The position numbers were made by a program, and so were the translations under genes. 64,000 nucleotides of DNA from Pestalotiopsis fici W106-1 (taxonomy: Eukaryota; Ascomycota; Sordariomycetes; Amphisphaeriales; Sporocadaceae), in the NCBI RefSeq assembly GCF_000516985.1, contig NW_006917103.1, forward strand, positions 310,001 through 374,000, written 5' to 3'. Positions 10,821 to 20,515 of the stretch are shown piece by piece. A model generated the notes under the pieces. The model ran no database searches. It was not told the origin of the DNA and saw only the letters and a list, made by a program, of their open reading frames with translations. Each line of letters begins with the position of its first letter. The first letter of the stretch is position 1.

Positions 10821-11775
10821 TCAGAGCCTATCCCCTGGTGCGGGTGTGTACAGTTCGTAATGCTGTTGGGTCTGAGGATGCCCCTGGGCGGGAGAGTACA
10901 TTTCGTAATGTGGCGTATTCGGCGTCTCGGCCATGCTGCTGTAAAGTTCGGACCGGTTCTCCGTCATGTTTGACGGGGCGTACGACCCATCGGTGACGCC
11001 GCCGCCACCGTAGACTGGTAGCTTTGCCTTTCCTGCCGCAATGGCCGCGTCGTTGTTGTATCCATTGTATCCACTGGCGGGCATCTCGGAGGGCTGGCCG
11101 CCTCCGCCGGCCGCGGCCTTGGTCTGACGCGCCTTGCGGCGTCGGTAGAAGAATAAAAATGCCGCAATAAGTCCCAATATGACGGCGACGGGAATAGCGA
11201 CACCAATGCCAATCTTGGCACCTGTCGATAAGCCGCTCGAGGCGCTCGATGACGAAGACGGGGTGGATGTACCAGTGGCATCGGGATCACTTGTCGTAGT
11301 GGCGGTAGAAGACACTGATATGGTGCCGGTCGTTGCGGTAGAGCCACCTGAAGTGGTTGTGGCGTCGGAACTCGACCCCGAAATGTTGAAGTAATGCGAT
11401 GTAGCCTGGACTGGGGAGCTGCCTTCCTTGTAGGTGGCCAACATGAAGACATTTGACTTGCTCAGTTTAATACTATCATCAAGCGTTACTCGCCATGAAT
11501 AGTCGGTGCGATTTATCACGCTTTCTGTAGAGCCATGTTAGTCAATCGGATATGGTCGCACTGAGGGGAGGAGCAGACGAACGAAGAATGTACTGATAGG
11601 TATTGGTTGCATTGCCGTCCACCGTTTCGGCTTGGTACAGCCTAATCGAAAATGCCGTATCCGTAGGTGCGTCCCAAATCAAGTTGACAATTGTGTTTTC
11701 CACAAATACCGAGTTCTCGCTGAAATCACCCCAAGTTGCCATATCTGGGGGATTGGACCACCCCCATTTCGACAT
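10821..11775 (-). CDS. single-pass Ser/Thr-rich surface protein
   Basis: Two exons, 11775-11583 and 11524-10821, encode about 298 residues. Residues 1-115 form a tryptophan-containing outer domain (SKWGWSNPPD, NLIWDAP, YSWRV). A Ser/Thr-rich stalk follows (115-165), then one membrane helix (about 167-190, IGIGVAIPVAVILGLIAAFL), an RRRKAR stop-transfer and a glycine- and tyrosine-rich cytoplasmic tail. The order matches fungal wall-stress or Mid2-like single-pass proteins, but there is no WSC cysteine domain and the family is not named. No signal peptide is seen at the ATG at 11775. Either a signal-encoding first exon was missed upstream, or the helix acts as a type III anchor. The tail repeats YEMYSPAQG and YELYTPAPG near its end, possible docking or phosphorylation sites. 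The function is probably sensing or adhesion, by architecture only. Confidence 0.7.
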
Positions 11776-13948
11776 GATGTTTCTTTTTACTGCGACGGCT
11801 GAGCCCGTCTCGTCTACTGCCTTGATCCTTGGAGAAATGGAGGAGATCGGGGAACACGAATATTATATGAGGGAGAAAGTGATGATCTCGCGCTGACTGT
11901 GGATTGATCACGTATAATACAGAATAAGGATGATCTACTGATGCTTCGGTACAGCTGCGGGAAAAGAGGAAGGGAAAAAAAAAATAACGAAGAAGGATAA
12001 GAATAGAACAGCAAGCAACCTTGTTTAGCATTAAAGAAACGGAGGTCATGGATGTGAGACTGAGGATTAGCTTACCGACGAGACTATGGAAACCCGCCTT
12101 GAGGTGCCCAGCTTGTCTGTAATTGGATCGTCATGTCTCCAGTATCTTGAAGGATTCAAGACCATGCCGCAATAAGATCCGCCGCCACACTAAGTCGAGC
12201 TGTGTCGAGCACTAGCAACAAGTTCGCTTAAGATAGTGTAAAGGATAGGCCTGGTAGGGCAAGCGGCACAGCAGAAAATAGTATAGATTTTCAGCGGAGC
12301 CCAAGGCTCCAGAGTAAAGGTAGTGCTATTTTGCCAGCGTGCCAGACTCCATTTGTGTGAAAAGTTGAGCCATGGTTGCGAAAAAGAACCTGATCCACAC
12401 TCCGAGATCAGTATGTGCCGATTGTTGTAATCACCTCATGGCACCATGGGACCAGAACGCCAAGATGAGCGAAGGTCGGAAGAGCAGAAGCCCGAGAAGC
12501 TCACAGAGTATCGCCAGTTCAAGTCCTCTCGAGCTCCCGTGATGAGTGGTGATGCCATGGACGAGTTGCTGCTCTTGAGGTCGGGTGACGGATCTCACAA
12601 GTTACTATTCATCTGAACTCTGGACGCACAAAACGTCATAGGGTATGGTTAGAGTGATGAGATCAAACACTTGACGAAGCAGCATTTTGTTGGCTTAGAC
12701 GTCTGTACGATATACAAGGCAGACACTTGGCCATCTTCTAGCAGCACAGCCTCTTCTCTTTGCTGTTCTTTCTTTCGAGTCTCGACTTTTCGTTGCATCT
12801 TCCAAGCCTGTCGGCGAAAACCCGGCCTGCCCACCTGGGCAGCAAGATGCAACCCAGCAACCCGACAACCAGGAAAGCCAGGCATTGCTGGGCAGTGGAA
12901 TGGCTGTGATACGGAATAATGACTGCGCAGCTGCAGGGATTCAGTGAAGAATGTGGTGCCTGGCAGGCCAAAAGGTCCATTGCAGGCAGCGGGAGGGGAA
13001 TACCTAAATCAATGGGGGCCCATGTAAAATGCATCTCATCTGAAAGAGGGGTGATTGGAACTTTTTTTTTTCCTTTCCTTTCTCGTTCACATGCTTTGTT
13101 TCCCTTCAACTTTGTTCCCAATTTGGAGGGGTAAGTTCAAGTACGCGCAACTCCAACGCATTTCGGCCTCTGACAGAGCAAAGAGACTCTTGACAATTGC
13201 TTTCCCTATCTTCATCCCCATGATGCGTCCTGTTGATTTATTACTTATTTGAACCCGTGAGACCGCTAAGTAATAAGGGGTAGCTGATGGATCTTTGGTG
13301 TCTCCACCCAGGCCGATCAGTCCGTTGTGCTGAACAAGCTTAACCTGTAGACTTTTTGAAGATAAATGGAGATTAGGAAGTAGGGTGCTTCTTGATTGGA
13401 CCAAACCAGCATCACCGACAAGACTCTAAAGTCAATCGTTATTTTGACTGGACCAATACGAGTGCTGACATAAGTGGATCATACTTGTCGTTTTACCCAA
13501 AACGGAGAGAGCTTTTTATTCTCCCCTAGTCAGTTTTCTTTGTCGTCTGATGAGTAGCCACACGGAGTTTGTGGCAACCCAAATCGACTTGCCCTGTTCT
13601 ATTCGGTTGCATCTGTTGGTTGCCTTCAAGGTTACATTCCACCCCAATCCCAACCTGCCTTCTCTCTCTATCGCTCGCTCAGCTCACCCCACGCCCTAGT
13701 TTCAGTGGTTCTTATTACTCTAAGTTCACAACGTGCTGCTCCGATGCTGACGAGAAGGATCATCCTCTGTACTTTTGTGGTCGCACGTTGGGTTTGATTA
13801 TTTTGTACAACAATTCTTCTATTTCCAACTTGATCTAAACTTGTTCCATGTCTTCATTGTCCATCTTTTAATCATAGTCATTCCTTTTCTTCTGCCATCA
13901 CTGGAGACTTCTTCTTCCCTTGCTCGCTTTCCTTCCTCCCTGTCTCCA
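11776..13948. other. long intergenic region before the GT32 gene
   Basis: About 2.2 kb without a supported gene. Open frames near 12649-13121 overlap on both strands, vary in frame and have no recognisable features. The stretch 13500-13948 is rich in pyrimidine tracts (CTCTCTCTATCGCTCGCTC near 13660) and most likely holds the promoter and a long leader of the glycosyltransferase starting at 13949. The 13775 frame is open into that gene but starts with a weaker context and would add a second hydrophobic segment. Confidence 0.45.
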
Positions 13949-15028
13949 ATGGGACCCACCATATTCCGAAGTCCAACCGCAAGGAACACCTTTGTCTTTT
14001 GTGTCTTCCTTGGTTTGATATTTCACTTTCGTCTGTGGAATTTGTATCCTAGCGATGATGTTGTAGAGCCTGTGCATGTGCCCGCGACTGCCGCGTCGCA
14101 CGGAGATGGAGGATTTGGCGGCAGCGGCAGCGATCCAGTACATCAAGACCACCAGCAGCAACAGCCCTCGCACACGGCCGTGCCGCCGTCGCAACCTCCA
14201 GCGTCGTCGGAGCAGCAGCCCGTGCCAGAGCCATTTCCGAAAAAGATATGGTACAAGCTAGGTCCCAAGGGCTTGTCCAACTACGCAAAGACGTGGACGG
14301 ACTCGTGCATCAACCAGAACCCCGAGTACAGCGCCAAGTTCCTGACCGACGAAACTGCCGACGCTTTTGTCAATGAGCATTTCGTCGGCTACCCGGACGT
14401 CCTCGAGGTGTACAATTCTCTGACGGTGCCCATCCTCAAGGCCGACATGGTGCGCTACATGCTCCTGTACGTCGAGGGCGGCGTCTGGTTCGACCTGGAC
14501 GCGTCCTGCGAGGGTATCCCCATTGATCAATGGGTGCCCGCAGCCCACGCCGCCGATGCCAATCTGGTGGTGGGTTGGGAGTTTGACGGCGGCTACCACT
14601 TTGAGTTTGAGCACCAGTTTGTCACGTGGACGGTCATGGCCAAGAAGAACGTTGCGCATCTCCTGGTTGTCATCAAGGACATTGCCGAGTCGCTGCGCCG
14701 CATGGCCGAGGCCAACCACGTCGATGTGTCCGATCTGACCATGAGCATGATTGGGGACGTCATTGAGGCTACGGGACCCAAGAGATTCCACAAGAGCGTG
14801 GTCAACAATCTTGAAAAGTCAGTGGCCCAGCCCATCAATTGGGAAGACTACCACGAGATTCTCGAACCCAAGATGGCGGGGGATGTTCTGATACTGCCTG
14901 GGTATTCGTTGGCAGCGTCCTACAACTCGTATGAGCCAGAGGACCAGGACAAAGTCGGGCCATCGTTGGTGGTGCATCACTATGCCGGTACCTGGAAAAA
15001 TGAACACGGCGGAGAAACGAAAGAATAG
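13949..15028 (+). CDS. GT32 (Och1-like) glycosyltransferase
   Basis: Intronless, 359 residues from the ATG at 13949. It has type II topology: a short cytoplasmic tail, one helix (TFVFCVFLGLIFHF, about residues 14-28), then a Gln/Pro/Ser-rich stem to about residue 95 and a luminal catalytic domain. The domain begins with PFPKKIWYKLG, continues through SLTVPILKADMVRYMLLYVEGG and carries the DXD motif in VWFDLDASC (Asp182 and Asp184), which binds the metal and nucleotide sugar. This is the pattern of glycosyltransferase sugar-binding region (DXD) proteins related to Och1 alpha-1,6-mannosyltransferase. It should work in the Golgi on N-glycans or mannan. Ascomycetes carry several paralogues, so it need not be the true OCH1. 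An upstream in-frame start at 13775 is possible but less likely because it would add a second hydrophobic stretch. Confidence 0.85.
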   Translation: MGPTIFRSPTARNTFVFCVFLGLIFHFRLWNLYPSDDVVEPVHVPATAASHGDGGFGGSGSDPVHQDHQQQQPSHTAVPPSQPPASSEQQPVPEPFPKKIWYKLGPKGLSNYAKTWTDSCINQNPEYSAKFLTDETADAFVNEHFVGYPDVLEVYNSLTVPILKADMVRYMLLYVEGGVWFDLDASCEGIPIDQWVPAAHAADANLVVGWEFDGGYHFEFEHQFVTWTVMAKKNVAHLLVVIKDIAESLRRMAEANHVDVSDLTMSMIGDVIEATGPKRFHKSVVNNLEKSVAQPINWEDYHEILEPKMAGDVLILPGYSLAASYNSYEPEDQDKVGPSLVVHHYAGTWKNEHGGETKE

Positions 15029-15430
15029 ATTAAGATACCCATATTAGAGAGATATAGAAGCCAGTGGCTGTCTGTTTAAGGTTTCATTCAAAAATAGCCC
15101 TGGTCACAAATGATGTGATTTCGGTTCATCCCGTGCTGAACTAAGACTGACCCATGCAGCCACAACCGGATATGTGCCTCGAGACTGCACTACGGAGAAT
15201 GAACCACTGATTGCTTCATGGACCAATGAGACTTTGTCTTGCCATCAAAAAACATTCACCATTTTCCTGATAATCTCTGCAGATATTATTTCACAGAATC
15301 AAAAGCTGTGCCGAGCCAATCGCGCATTCATTGATACCAACCGAGATACAGCTTCTTTTTCTTCTTCTCCTCTTTGGGGTCTCTCTGAGAAAAGGTCATC
15401 ACTTTCATGACTTGATGCTAGGCCATGCTG
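15029..15430. other. convergent intergenic region
   Basis: About 400 bases between the 3' ends of the GT32 gene (+) and the triple-repeat protein gene (-). No open frame or signal can be supported. Confidence 0.5.
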
Positions 15431-17293
15431 TTACTGACAGGCACCTCTGACACCGTAGCGAGCACTGCTCCCAGGATCCGGCTCAGACACAAACCCCGGA
15501 AGCGGCGATTGCAGTACCACCGGTGTGTGTACATGATAGCAGTCAAACATCTCACCACCTCCCTCGCCAGAGTCAAGCGGTTCACTATACCCTCCCCAAG
15601 CCGTGCAGCTTAGATCCTCAGCACAGGCTTGGTGACATCCTAGCTGGGAGAAGATGTCGTCGCGCCAATCGTTGGTAAATTGTGCGGTCGCCGGGGTCAA
15701 GTCATCTTCCAGAAAGCGGTCGCACTTGATAAGGAACCCGTCCAAGCACGTATTTTCCGCCTTGGGGCAGAGTTCCTCGCTCTGACCGCCGTCATCGCAT
15801 CTAAACCTGAGACCATACGAGTTGTACTCTGGGAATGTTGCAAGAGGCTGTTGCTGCGGAAGAGGATCCTGTAAGACTACAGAGCCGAAGACATGACAGC
15901 ACTCCCCCGTACCGCCGCCTACGCCTGTGCTCGCGTCTGCCAGTACTTGGGTCATTTTCCAACCTATGCACGTGAAATCCGGATTGCATGATTCGTGGCA
16001 TTCGCGCTCCGAAGTAATAATGGGCAGGGGGGTTACGCAGACATAGTTTGACCACGGTGGATCCACGTCCAAGTCAAGGTCCCTGTCACATCGAATGATG
16101 TTGCTGTTCAGACACTGCCCATCCAGTTGTGGGCACAAACTGGTCTCAGATGTTGGAATCGTCGGGAGGTTACTACTAGCCGATGACGATGTCAATATGG
16201 GAGTGGATGACTGACTTGTCGTCGTCAATGGTGTTTTCACAGCCGTTGTCAATGTTGATTCCGGAATGGCAAGGTCACAAAAACCTCTGAGCCCAAAGGA
16301 GTTGATTTGCAGAGAGCCCAGGAAGGGATCGGTTGAATTCAGCACAATTGTCTCGACATAGTGCGAGCAACCACCGAAAAAGAACTCTGGTTCGTCGGCG
16401 TCGGCCCAGGCCAAACACAGCGGATCCTCGACGCACAGTTGATGACATATTTGAGGGTTGGTCACACCTGGTACGTCTACTTGTCTAGAAATGACAGATG
16501 GGCGATCCACCGGGTTGAATATCTTGGCGCACCCTATCAAGAAGTTGTCGACGCATTGCGAATCTTTGTCAGGACAAAGTATCTGTGTGGCTGATGGAAT
16601 AACCCTGGTGCTCGTAGTGCTAGAGTCGGTGATAGTGTTGCTCGATGTAGTTGGTGTAGTCGAAACCGTTGACTTGGAACTCCCATCCGGCAAGTTATAG
16701 GACAAATCGGAGGCTGCTGCACTACTAGTACTGATGATAGGATCGTACATATCTTGACCGTAGCTATCATGGGTACCATAGCCGAGATCTTCATCGTCAA
16801 ATGCCGCAGCATGATATGACCTGTCACTACCCCTTGATGCATCATACTTTGAATCTTTGCTGTGCCCTATGCGACCGCCTTGGGAGTAATGGCCACTGTG
16901 AGAACTGCCATGTCGGTCCTCTTCAAAGTCATGTGCATCATAATCATCGTACTCGGGATCGTCCTCGAAGGGGGTTTCGTCGTTGTTGCCAGAGGGATAG
17001 CCATGGGCATACCCGCCGCCGTCCCCGGAATAATCATCGTCTTCCAAGTCTGCGCCATCGCCAATGGCATAGCTTTCCACGTCGAGGTCACCCTCCAAGT
17101 TGCCATATGAATCAGGAGCAGCTTTCTTGTGATCGAAAGGTTGACTATGAGATCCGGTAATTTCTGGAAAACGAGGAGCCTCGCTGTAGCTATACCTAGC
17201 ACGGGGCCGGAGTCTAGGCTGGTCTGCCGCTGCCAACACAATAGAAGACAGGAGTGCGCATCGTAGGAGTGTCGGTACGGCTAGGAGCTTCAT
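15431..17293 (-). CDS. secreted protein with three tandem cysteine (PAN/apple-like) repeats
   Basis: Intronless, 620 residues. The start at 17293 gives a clear signal peptide (KLLAVPTLLRCALLSSIVLA). Residues 60-190 are acidic and Gly/Tyr/Ser-rich, likely disordered. Thr/Ser-rich spacers (200-235, 345-385) should be O-mannosylated. Three repeats follow at about 239-339, 387-499 and 509-619. Each opens with LCP, then Cys and (F/N)xIxCD-like, has a CHxxC or CHESC element, a CxxW core (CLAW, CIGW, CTAW), a Cys-His turn and closes with YG(L/V)R and Cys. This spacing recalls PAN/apple modules, which bind proteins or carbohydrates, but the match is by eye. The product is probably a wall-associated or secreted protein. 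Function is unknown. Confidence 0.8.
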   Translation of the reverse strand: MKLLAVPTLLRCALLSSIVLAAADQPRLRPRARYSYSEAPRFPEITGSHSQPFDHKKAAPDSYGNLEGDLDVESYAIGDGADLEDDDYSGDGGGYAHGYPSGNNDETPFEDDPEYDDYDAHDFEEDRHGSSHSGHYSQGGRIGHSKDSKYDASRGSDRSYHAAAFDDEDLGYGTHDSYGQDMYDPIISTSSAAASDLSYNLPDGSSKSTVSTTPTTSSNTITDSSTTSTRVIPSATQILCPDKDSQCVDNFLIGCAKIFNPVDRPSVISRQVDVPGVTNPQICHQLCVEDPLCLAWADADEPEFFFGGCSHYVETIVLNSTDPFLGSLQINSFGLRGFCDLAIPESTLTTAVKTPLTTTSQSSTPILTSSSASSNLPTIPTSETSLCPQLDGQCLNSNIIRCDRDLDLDVDPPWSNYVCVTPLPIITSERECHESCNPDFTCIGWKMTQVLADASTGVGGGTGECCHVFGSVVLQDPLPQQQPLATFPEYNSYGLRFRCDDGGQSEELCPKAENTCLDGFLIKCDRFLEDDLTPATAQFTNDWRDDIFSQLGCHQACAEDLSCTAWGGYSEPLDSGEGGGEMFDCYHVHTPVVLQSPLPGFVSEPDPGSSARYGVRGACQ

Positions 17294-17811
17294 GATTCTC
17301 GAAATCAGTCTCCAAGATTGATAAAGGGTCAGGAAGTTTGAATATGAAAATTGTCATGATGCCGCCCGCGGAGTATTGGGAGTAAGAAATATTTATCAAC
17401 TCCAGTAAGTCGGGAACGACCATGACAGTCACAATTTCTTCGTGGTTCTGTTTCACTTGGCTCTTGAGGATGCGAGATACCAAAGCCAAGTAGTGTTGAC
17501 AAATTAAACCTTAATGCGGTGGTCAGGGGAAAGTTTGGTGGCCATTAATGGGTTTCGTCCCGAATGTCTACTTCAGGGTGCATTAGGGTTCATCAAGAAG
17601 CGGCATCCCGACCCAGTATAATGAGCGGCTACCGGCAAGCTTGGAGGTGGTAATTTGCCAAGACTTTGGGCATATATTGCAAGACATGATTCGGAAAGCG
17701 GCGGCGATTGGAGATACTATCGAAACGGACAGTGATGGAGTATATGAGAGTATCTCTGATTCCGCAGGAAAATGTGCGGCCAATTCCAGAAGTGATCAGG
17801 GTTGAAACATA
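17294..17811. other. intergenic region, promoter of triple-repeat protein
   Basis: About 520 bases between the start of the triple-repeat gene and the end of the F-box gene, both on the minus strand. It should contain the promoter of the former. No other feature can be supported. Confidence 0.5.
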
Positions 17812-19647
17812 TTAGGCGGCAGTCTGGCTGTTTTTATTAGTTTTGGCCCTCCAGCTCACCGTGCCCTGAAGGTGGTTGTAGGCCAGCATGTCCCTTGGTC
17901 GTTCCCCAATGTATGTACGAAACCTCTCCAGACGAACTATGATGGCTGGCATATTTTCACCGCGATGGTGGTTGATCCACGGCGTTGGGCCGAGATCAAT
18001 GTCGAAGTGGATGTACTGAAGGATATGCTTGTCTCGGACAGACATGCCAACGCCCAGTCGAGGGAGGAATTCGCGCCCGTACGGCGTTCCAGGCACATGC
18101 CTTGCACTTGGGCTCGGACAGTCATAATCAAGATGCGTTGTATCTCCAAATGACTGAATTTGTGACAGCATTTGCTTCTTCTTTGCTTCGAGCCCTCCAG
18201 CTAGGTCCGACCATGGGACTTGCGCATCTCGATCGTGCTTCAATCTGATATCGTTCACGGCGCTTTGCAGGCCGCTCATGACAGCGGCCGACGGGCGATG
18301 TTCGTATGTCTGAATTGTTCTCCATTTTGACTCCTTATTCTCGTTCGACCAACAACCTTGCCCCATTTTAAAGACCCTGAGAGCTGTCATATGGTCAGCC
18401 CAGTGATGGAGAACATCGCTCCAGTGCAAGGAACCAGCAAATTGTACTCTCTCTGACAGCGGTGCGTCGGCGATAAGCACTGTATTTGTCATCATGCTCT
18501 TGAGCGGATAGCCATTTTGGGAACGACTGATTATATCGCCATCTTGGGATACGTATGTCTTCGTCGACTGATCTAGAGGCCCTGCTGTACGAGCCTGCCA
18601 CAGGATGGGGCACTCATCCAAGTATAACTCTTGCAAACCACCCAGTCCGTTGTCGTGCCCGACCATGGATGCAATCCAGTCAATCTGCCATTCATGGCTG
18701 AAGACATAATGGCCCAGCGCTAAGACACGCAAGTTGGGCAGTCCAGAGGCCCTGCCTTTCCCTGGATTGACTGCTCGAAAGTCCATCTTGGGGACCCATC
18801 CCCAGTAGTTTTGGAAGAACAGAGACAAGACGGTCAGATTCTCCGCAATCTCTGGGGCGAGCCATGTACTAGGGAGATTATCACAGAAGTCATATTTGTC
18901 TGCAAAGTAAACTGGTGTTGCCGTTCCTCTGTTCGATTCTTCTGTGACTAGCAACTTGATCGACTTAAGACTCTTTGAGGTCATGATTTGTTTGAAATGG
19001 TCAGAATCTGTCAACCGACGATCATCAAAATCGGCTAGATTCGAGACAGTCAATGTCCGGAGATGGATAGGTTCGAGCGTCTCATCATCGTTGAGCAAGA
19101 TGCCCTCTGTCGGAAGAGGTGGCAATGTCCCTCGATCATGCCGGTCGAACGAGACATAGTTCTCTTCACGAAGTGGACGGTGCGCCTCGGGCCATACCCT
19201 AGCTACACATCTGAAAACAATGTCAAGGACAAGATATCTGAGATCCCAAGTCTCATCGACCGCGAGTCCATTTCGGGTGTCAGGGCCGCAGTATTCGCTG
19301 AACCGCAGATTGAGCGTCGACAGGTGGGGGAAGAACCTCACGTATGCCAATGCCCGAAAGAAGTCGCGAGGTAGGCGCACCGTGTTGGTTTTTCCATAGC
19401 CATAGGTACAGTCTGGGCCAACCCAGGTATCAATTGTGATCTCACGGACACGTTGCCGCAGAGACTCGGACTTGGCGACGTTGACAAAGCTGTGCACGCC
19501 ATCCGCTGCTCGTAGTCGAACGCGCTGAAAGGCGTAATAGGTAGCGACCTCTGCAATTCGTCGATTGAGAAGTCTGCACCCGACTAGAGTTTGCTGGGGC
19601 AGATATGCAAAAATTTGATGGTAGGCGTCATCCGGCAGCGATTCCAT
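17812..19647 (-). CDS. F-box domain protein
   Basis: Intronless, about 611 residues from the ATG at 19647; the frame is open a little further upstream but without an ATG. The N-terminus MESLPDDAYHQIFAYLP followed by LVGCRLLNRRIAEVATYYAFQRV is a standard F-box, which binds Skp1 in SCF ubiquitin ligases. The rest is a long substrate-side region with irregular leucine-rich segments (FFPHLSTLNLRFSEY, LPNLRVLALGHY, GLQELYLDECP) spaced like degenerate LRRs. The C-terminal part (WINHHRGENMPAIIVRLERFRTYIGERP) is found in many lineage-specific fungal F-box proteins. It should recruit an unknown target to degradation. Such genes are numerous and fast-evolving in Pezizomycotina, so no orthologue can be named. 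Confidence 0.8.
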   Translation of the reverse strand: MESLPDDAYHQIFAYLPQQTLVGCRLLNRRIAEVATYYAFQRVRLRAADGVHSFVNVAKSESLRQRVREITIDTWVGPDCTYGYGKTNTVRLPRDFFRALAYVRFFPHLSTLNLRFSEYCGPDTRNGLAVDETWDLRYLVLDIVFRCVARVWPEAHRPLREENYVSFDRHDRGTLPPLPTEGILLNDDETLEPIHLRTLTVSNLADFDDRRLTDSDHFKQIMTSKSLKSIKLLVTEESNRGTATPVYFADKYDFCDNLPSTWLAPEIAENLTVLSLFFQNYWGWVPKMDFRAVNPGKGRASGLPNLRVLALGHYVFSHEWQIDWIASMVGHDNGLGGLQELYLDECPILWQARTAGPLDQSTKTYVSQDGDIISRSQNGYPLKSMMTNTVLIADAPLSERVQFAGSLHWSDVLHHWADHMTALRVFKMGQGCWSNENKESKWRTIQTYEHRPSAAVMSGLQSAVNDIRLKHDRDAQVPWSDLAGGLEAKKKQMLSQIQSFGDTTHLDYDCPSPSARHVPGTPYGREFLPRLGVGMSVRDKHILQYIHFDIDLGPTPWINHHRGENMPAIIVRLERFRTYIGERPRDMLAYNHLQGTVSWRAKTNKNSQTAA

Positions 19648-20515
19648 ACTTGCAATTATAGTGCGTTCGATCGGCAGCCAGGTATGTACATGTCCAATCA
19701 ATTTTGGAAGCAATCTCTAGATGTAACTACAATATTGCTGTTCCGTTGCTCGAGAGACGCGCATGAGGTTTGAGCAAGTGTGTGGCAAAGCTGCATTTTC
19801 ATCAGGGCCGGCGCTTCTTACGATTAGTGGAAGGAAGCCTGAAGCCTGGCAGCGTTCTGCGTATCAGACTGCTGGAGCTTGAGGTCAATTACCTCTGTAC
19901 AGGGGTCTGGGTTGCCACTAATGAGCAAGTACAGACCTGCGTACCTCCTCATGCTCGCGAATATGGTATCTGATATTCTGCTATTGATGCACGTTTATCG
20001 ATGTACCCGTCAATTCTTTCACCGTTATTTTCATTTGTCTTTACTAAGGCGACACAGCTGGAACGGTAGGGTTGCTTCTGACATGGCAAAGATCCAGGTG
20101 GCCTACATTCAATGGTACAGGCGGTGCTAGTGCCTAAACTCACCAATGCTGTGTACGACCTCCCTATTACTCGGTACCTAGTAGGTGCTAGATACCTACG
20201 AGCTTCACTATTCACATCCAGGTGAATGAACGAGATCGAACTGGAAAGCAAAAAAGTACATTAGGTAACCACTTTGAGGAAGGGGAAAAAAGACCTATTT
20301 CGCAATAGTCATCCCAAATATTCCAAGCCAAGAGTATCGCGACCATGTCAGTATAAGCCACAACGGCATTTTCTCCATTGAGATCCCAGAGATTTGCATC
20401 AATATTACAACATTTTTGGTGGACAGTCGCTCGAGTGAGATTGCATTAAATTGATGCATACCTATCTACACGAGTACAGATATAGCTTTATCGAATTAAA
20501 TTCCAAGTACTAAAA
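19648..20515. other. intergenic region upstream of F-box gene
   Basis: About 870 bases holding the F-box promoter and the 3' end of the permease gene. It contains several TACCTA or TAGGTA hexamers (20175, 20193, 20262, 20459), two of them close together in GGTACCTAG/ATACCTACG context. No coding region is supported. Confidence 0.45.

Noticed and set aside
12470..12545. tRNA-like B-box (GTTCAAGTCC) near 12519
   Set aside because: No matching T-stem, A-box or acceptor stem could be drawn around it.
13775..13948. Upstream in-frame start for the GT32 gene
   Set aside because: It would add a second hydrophobic segment and lies in pyrimidine-rich leader-like DNA; the ATG at 13949 gives standard type II topology.
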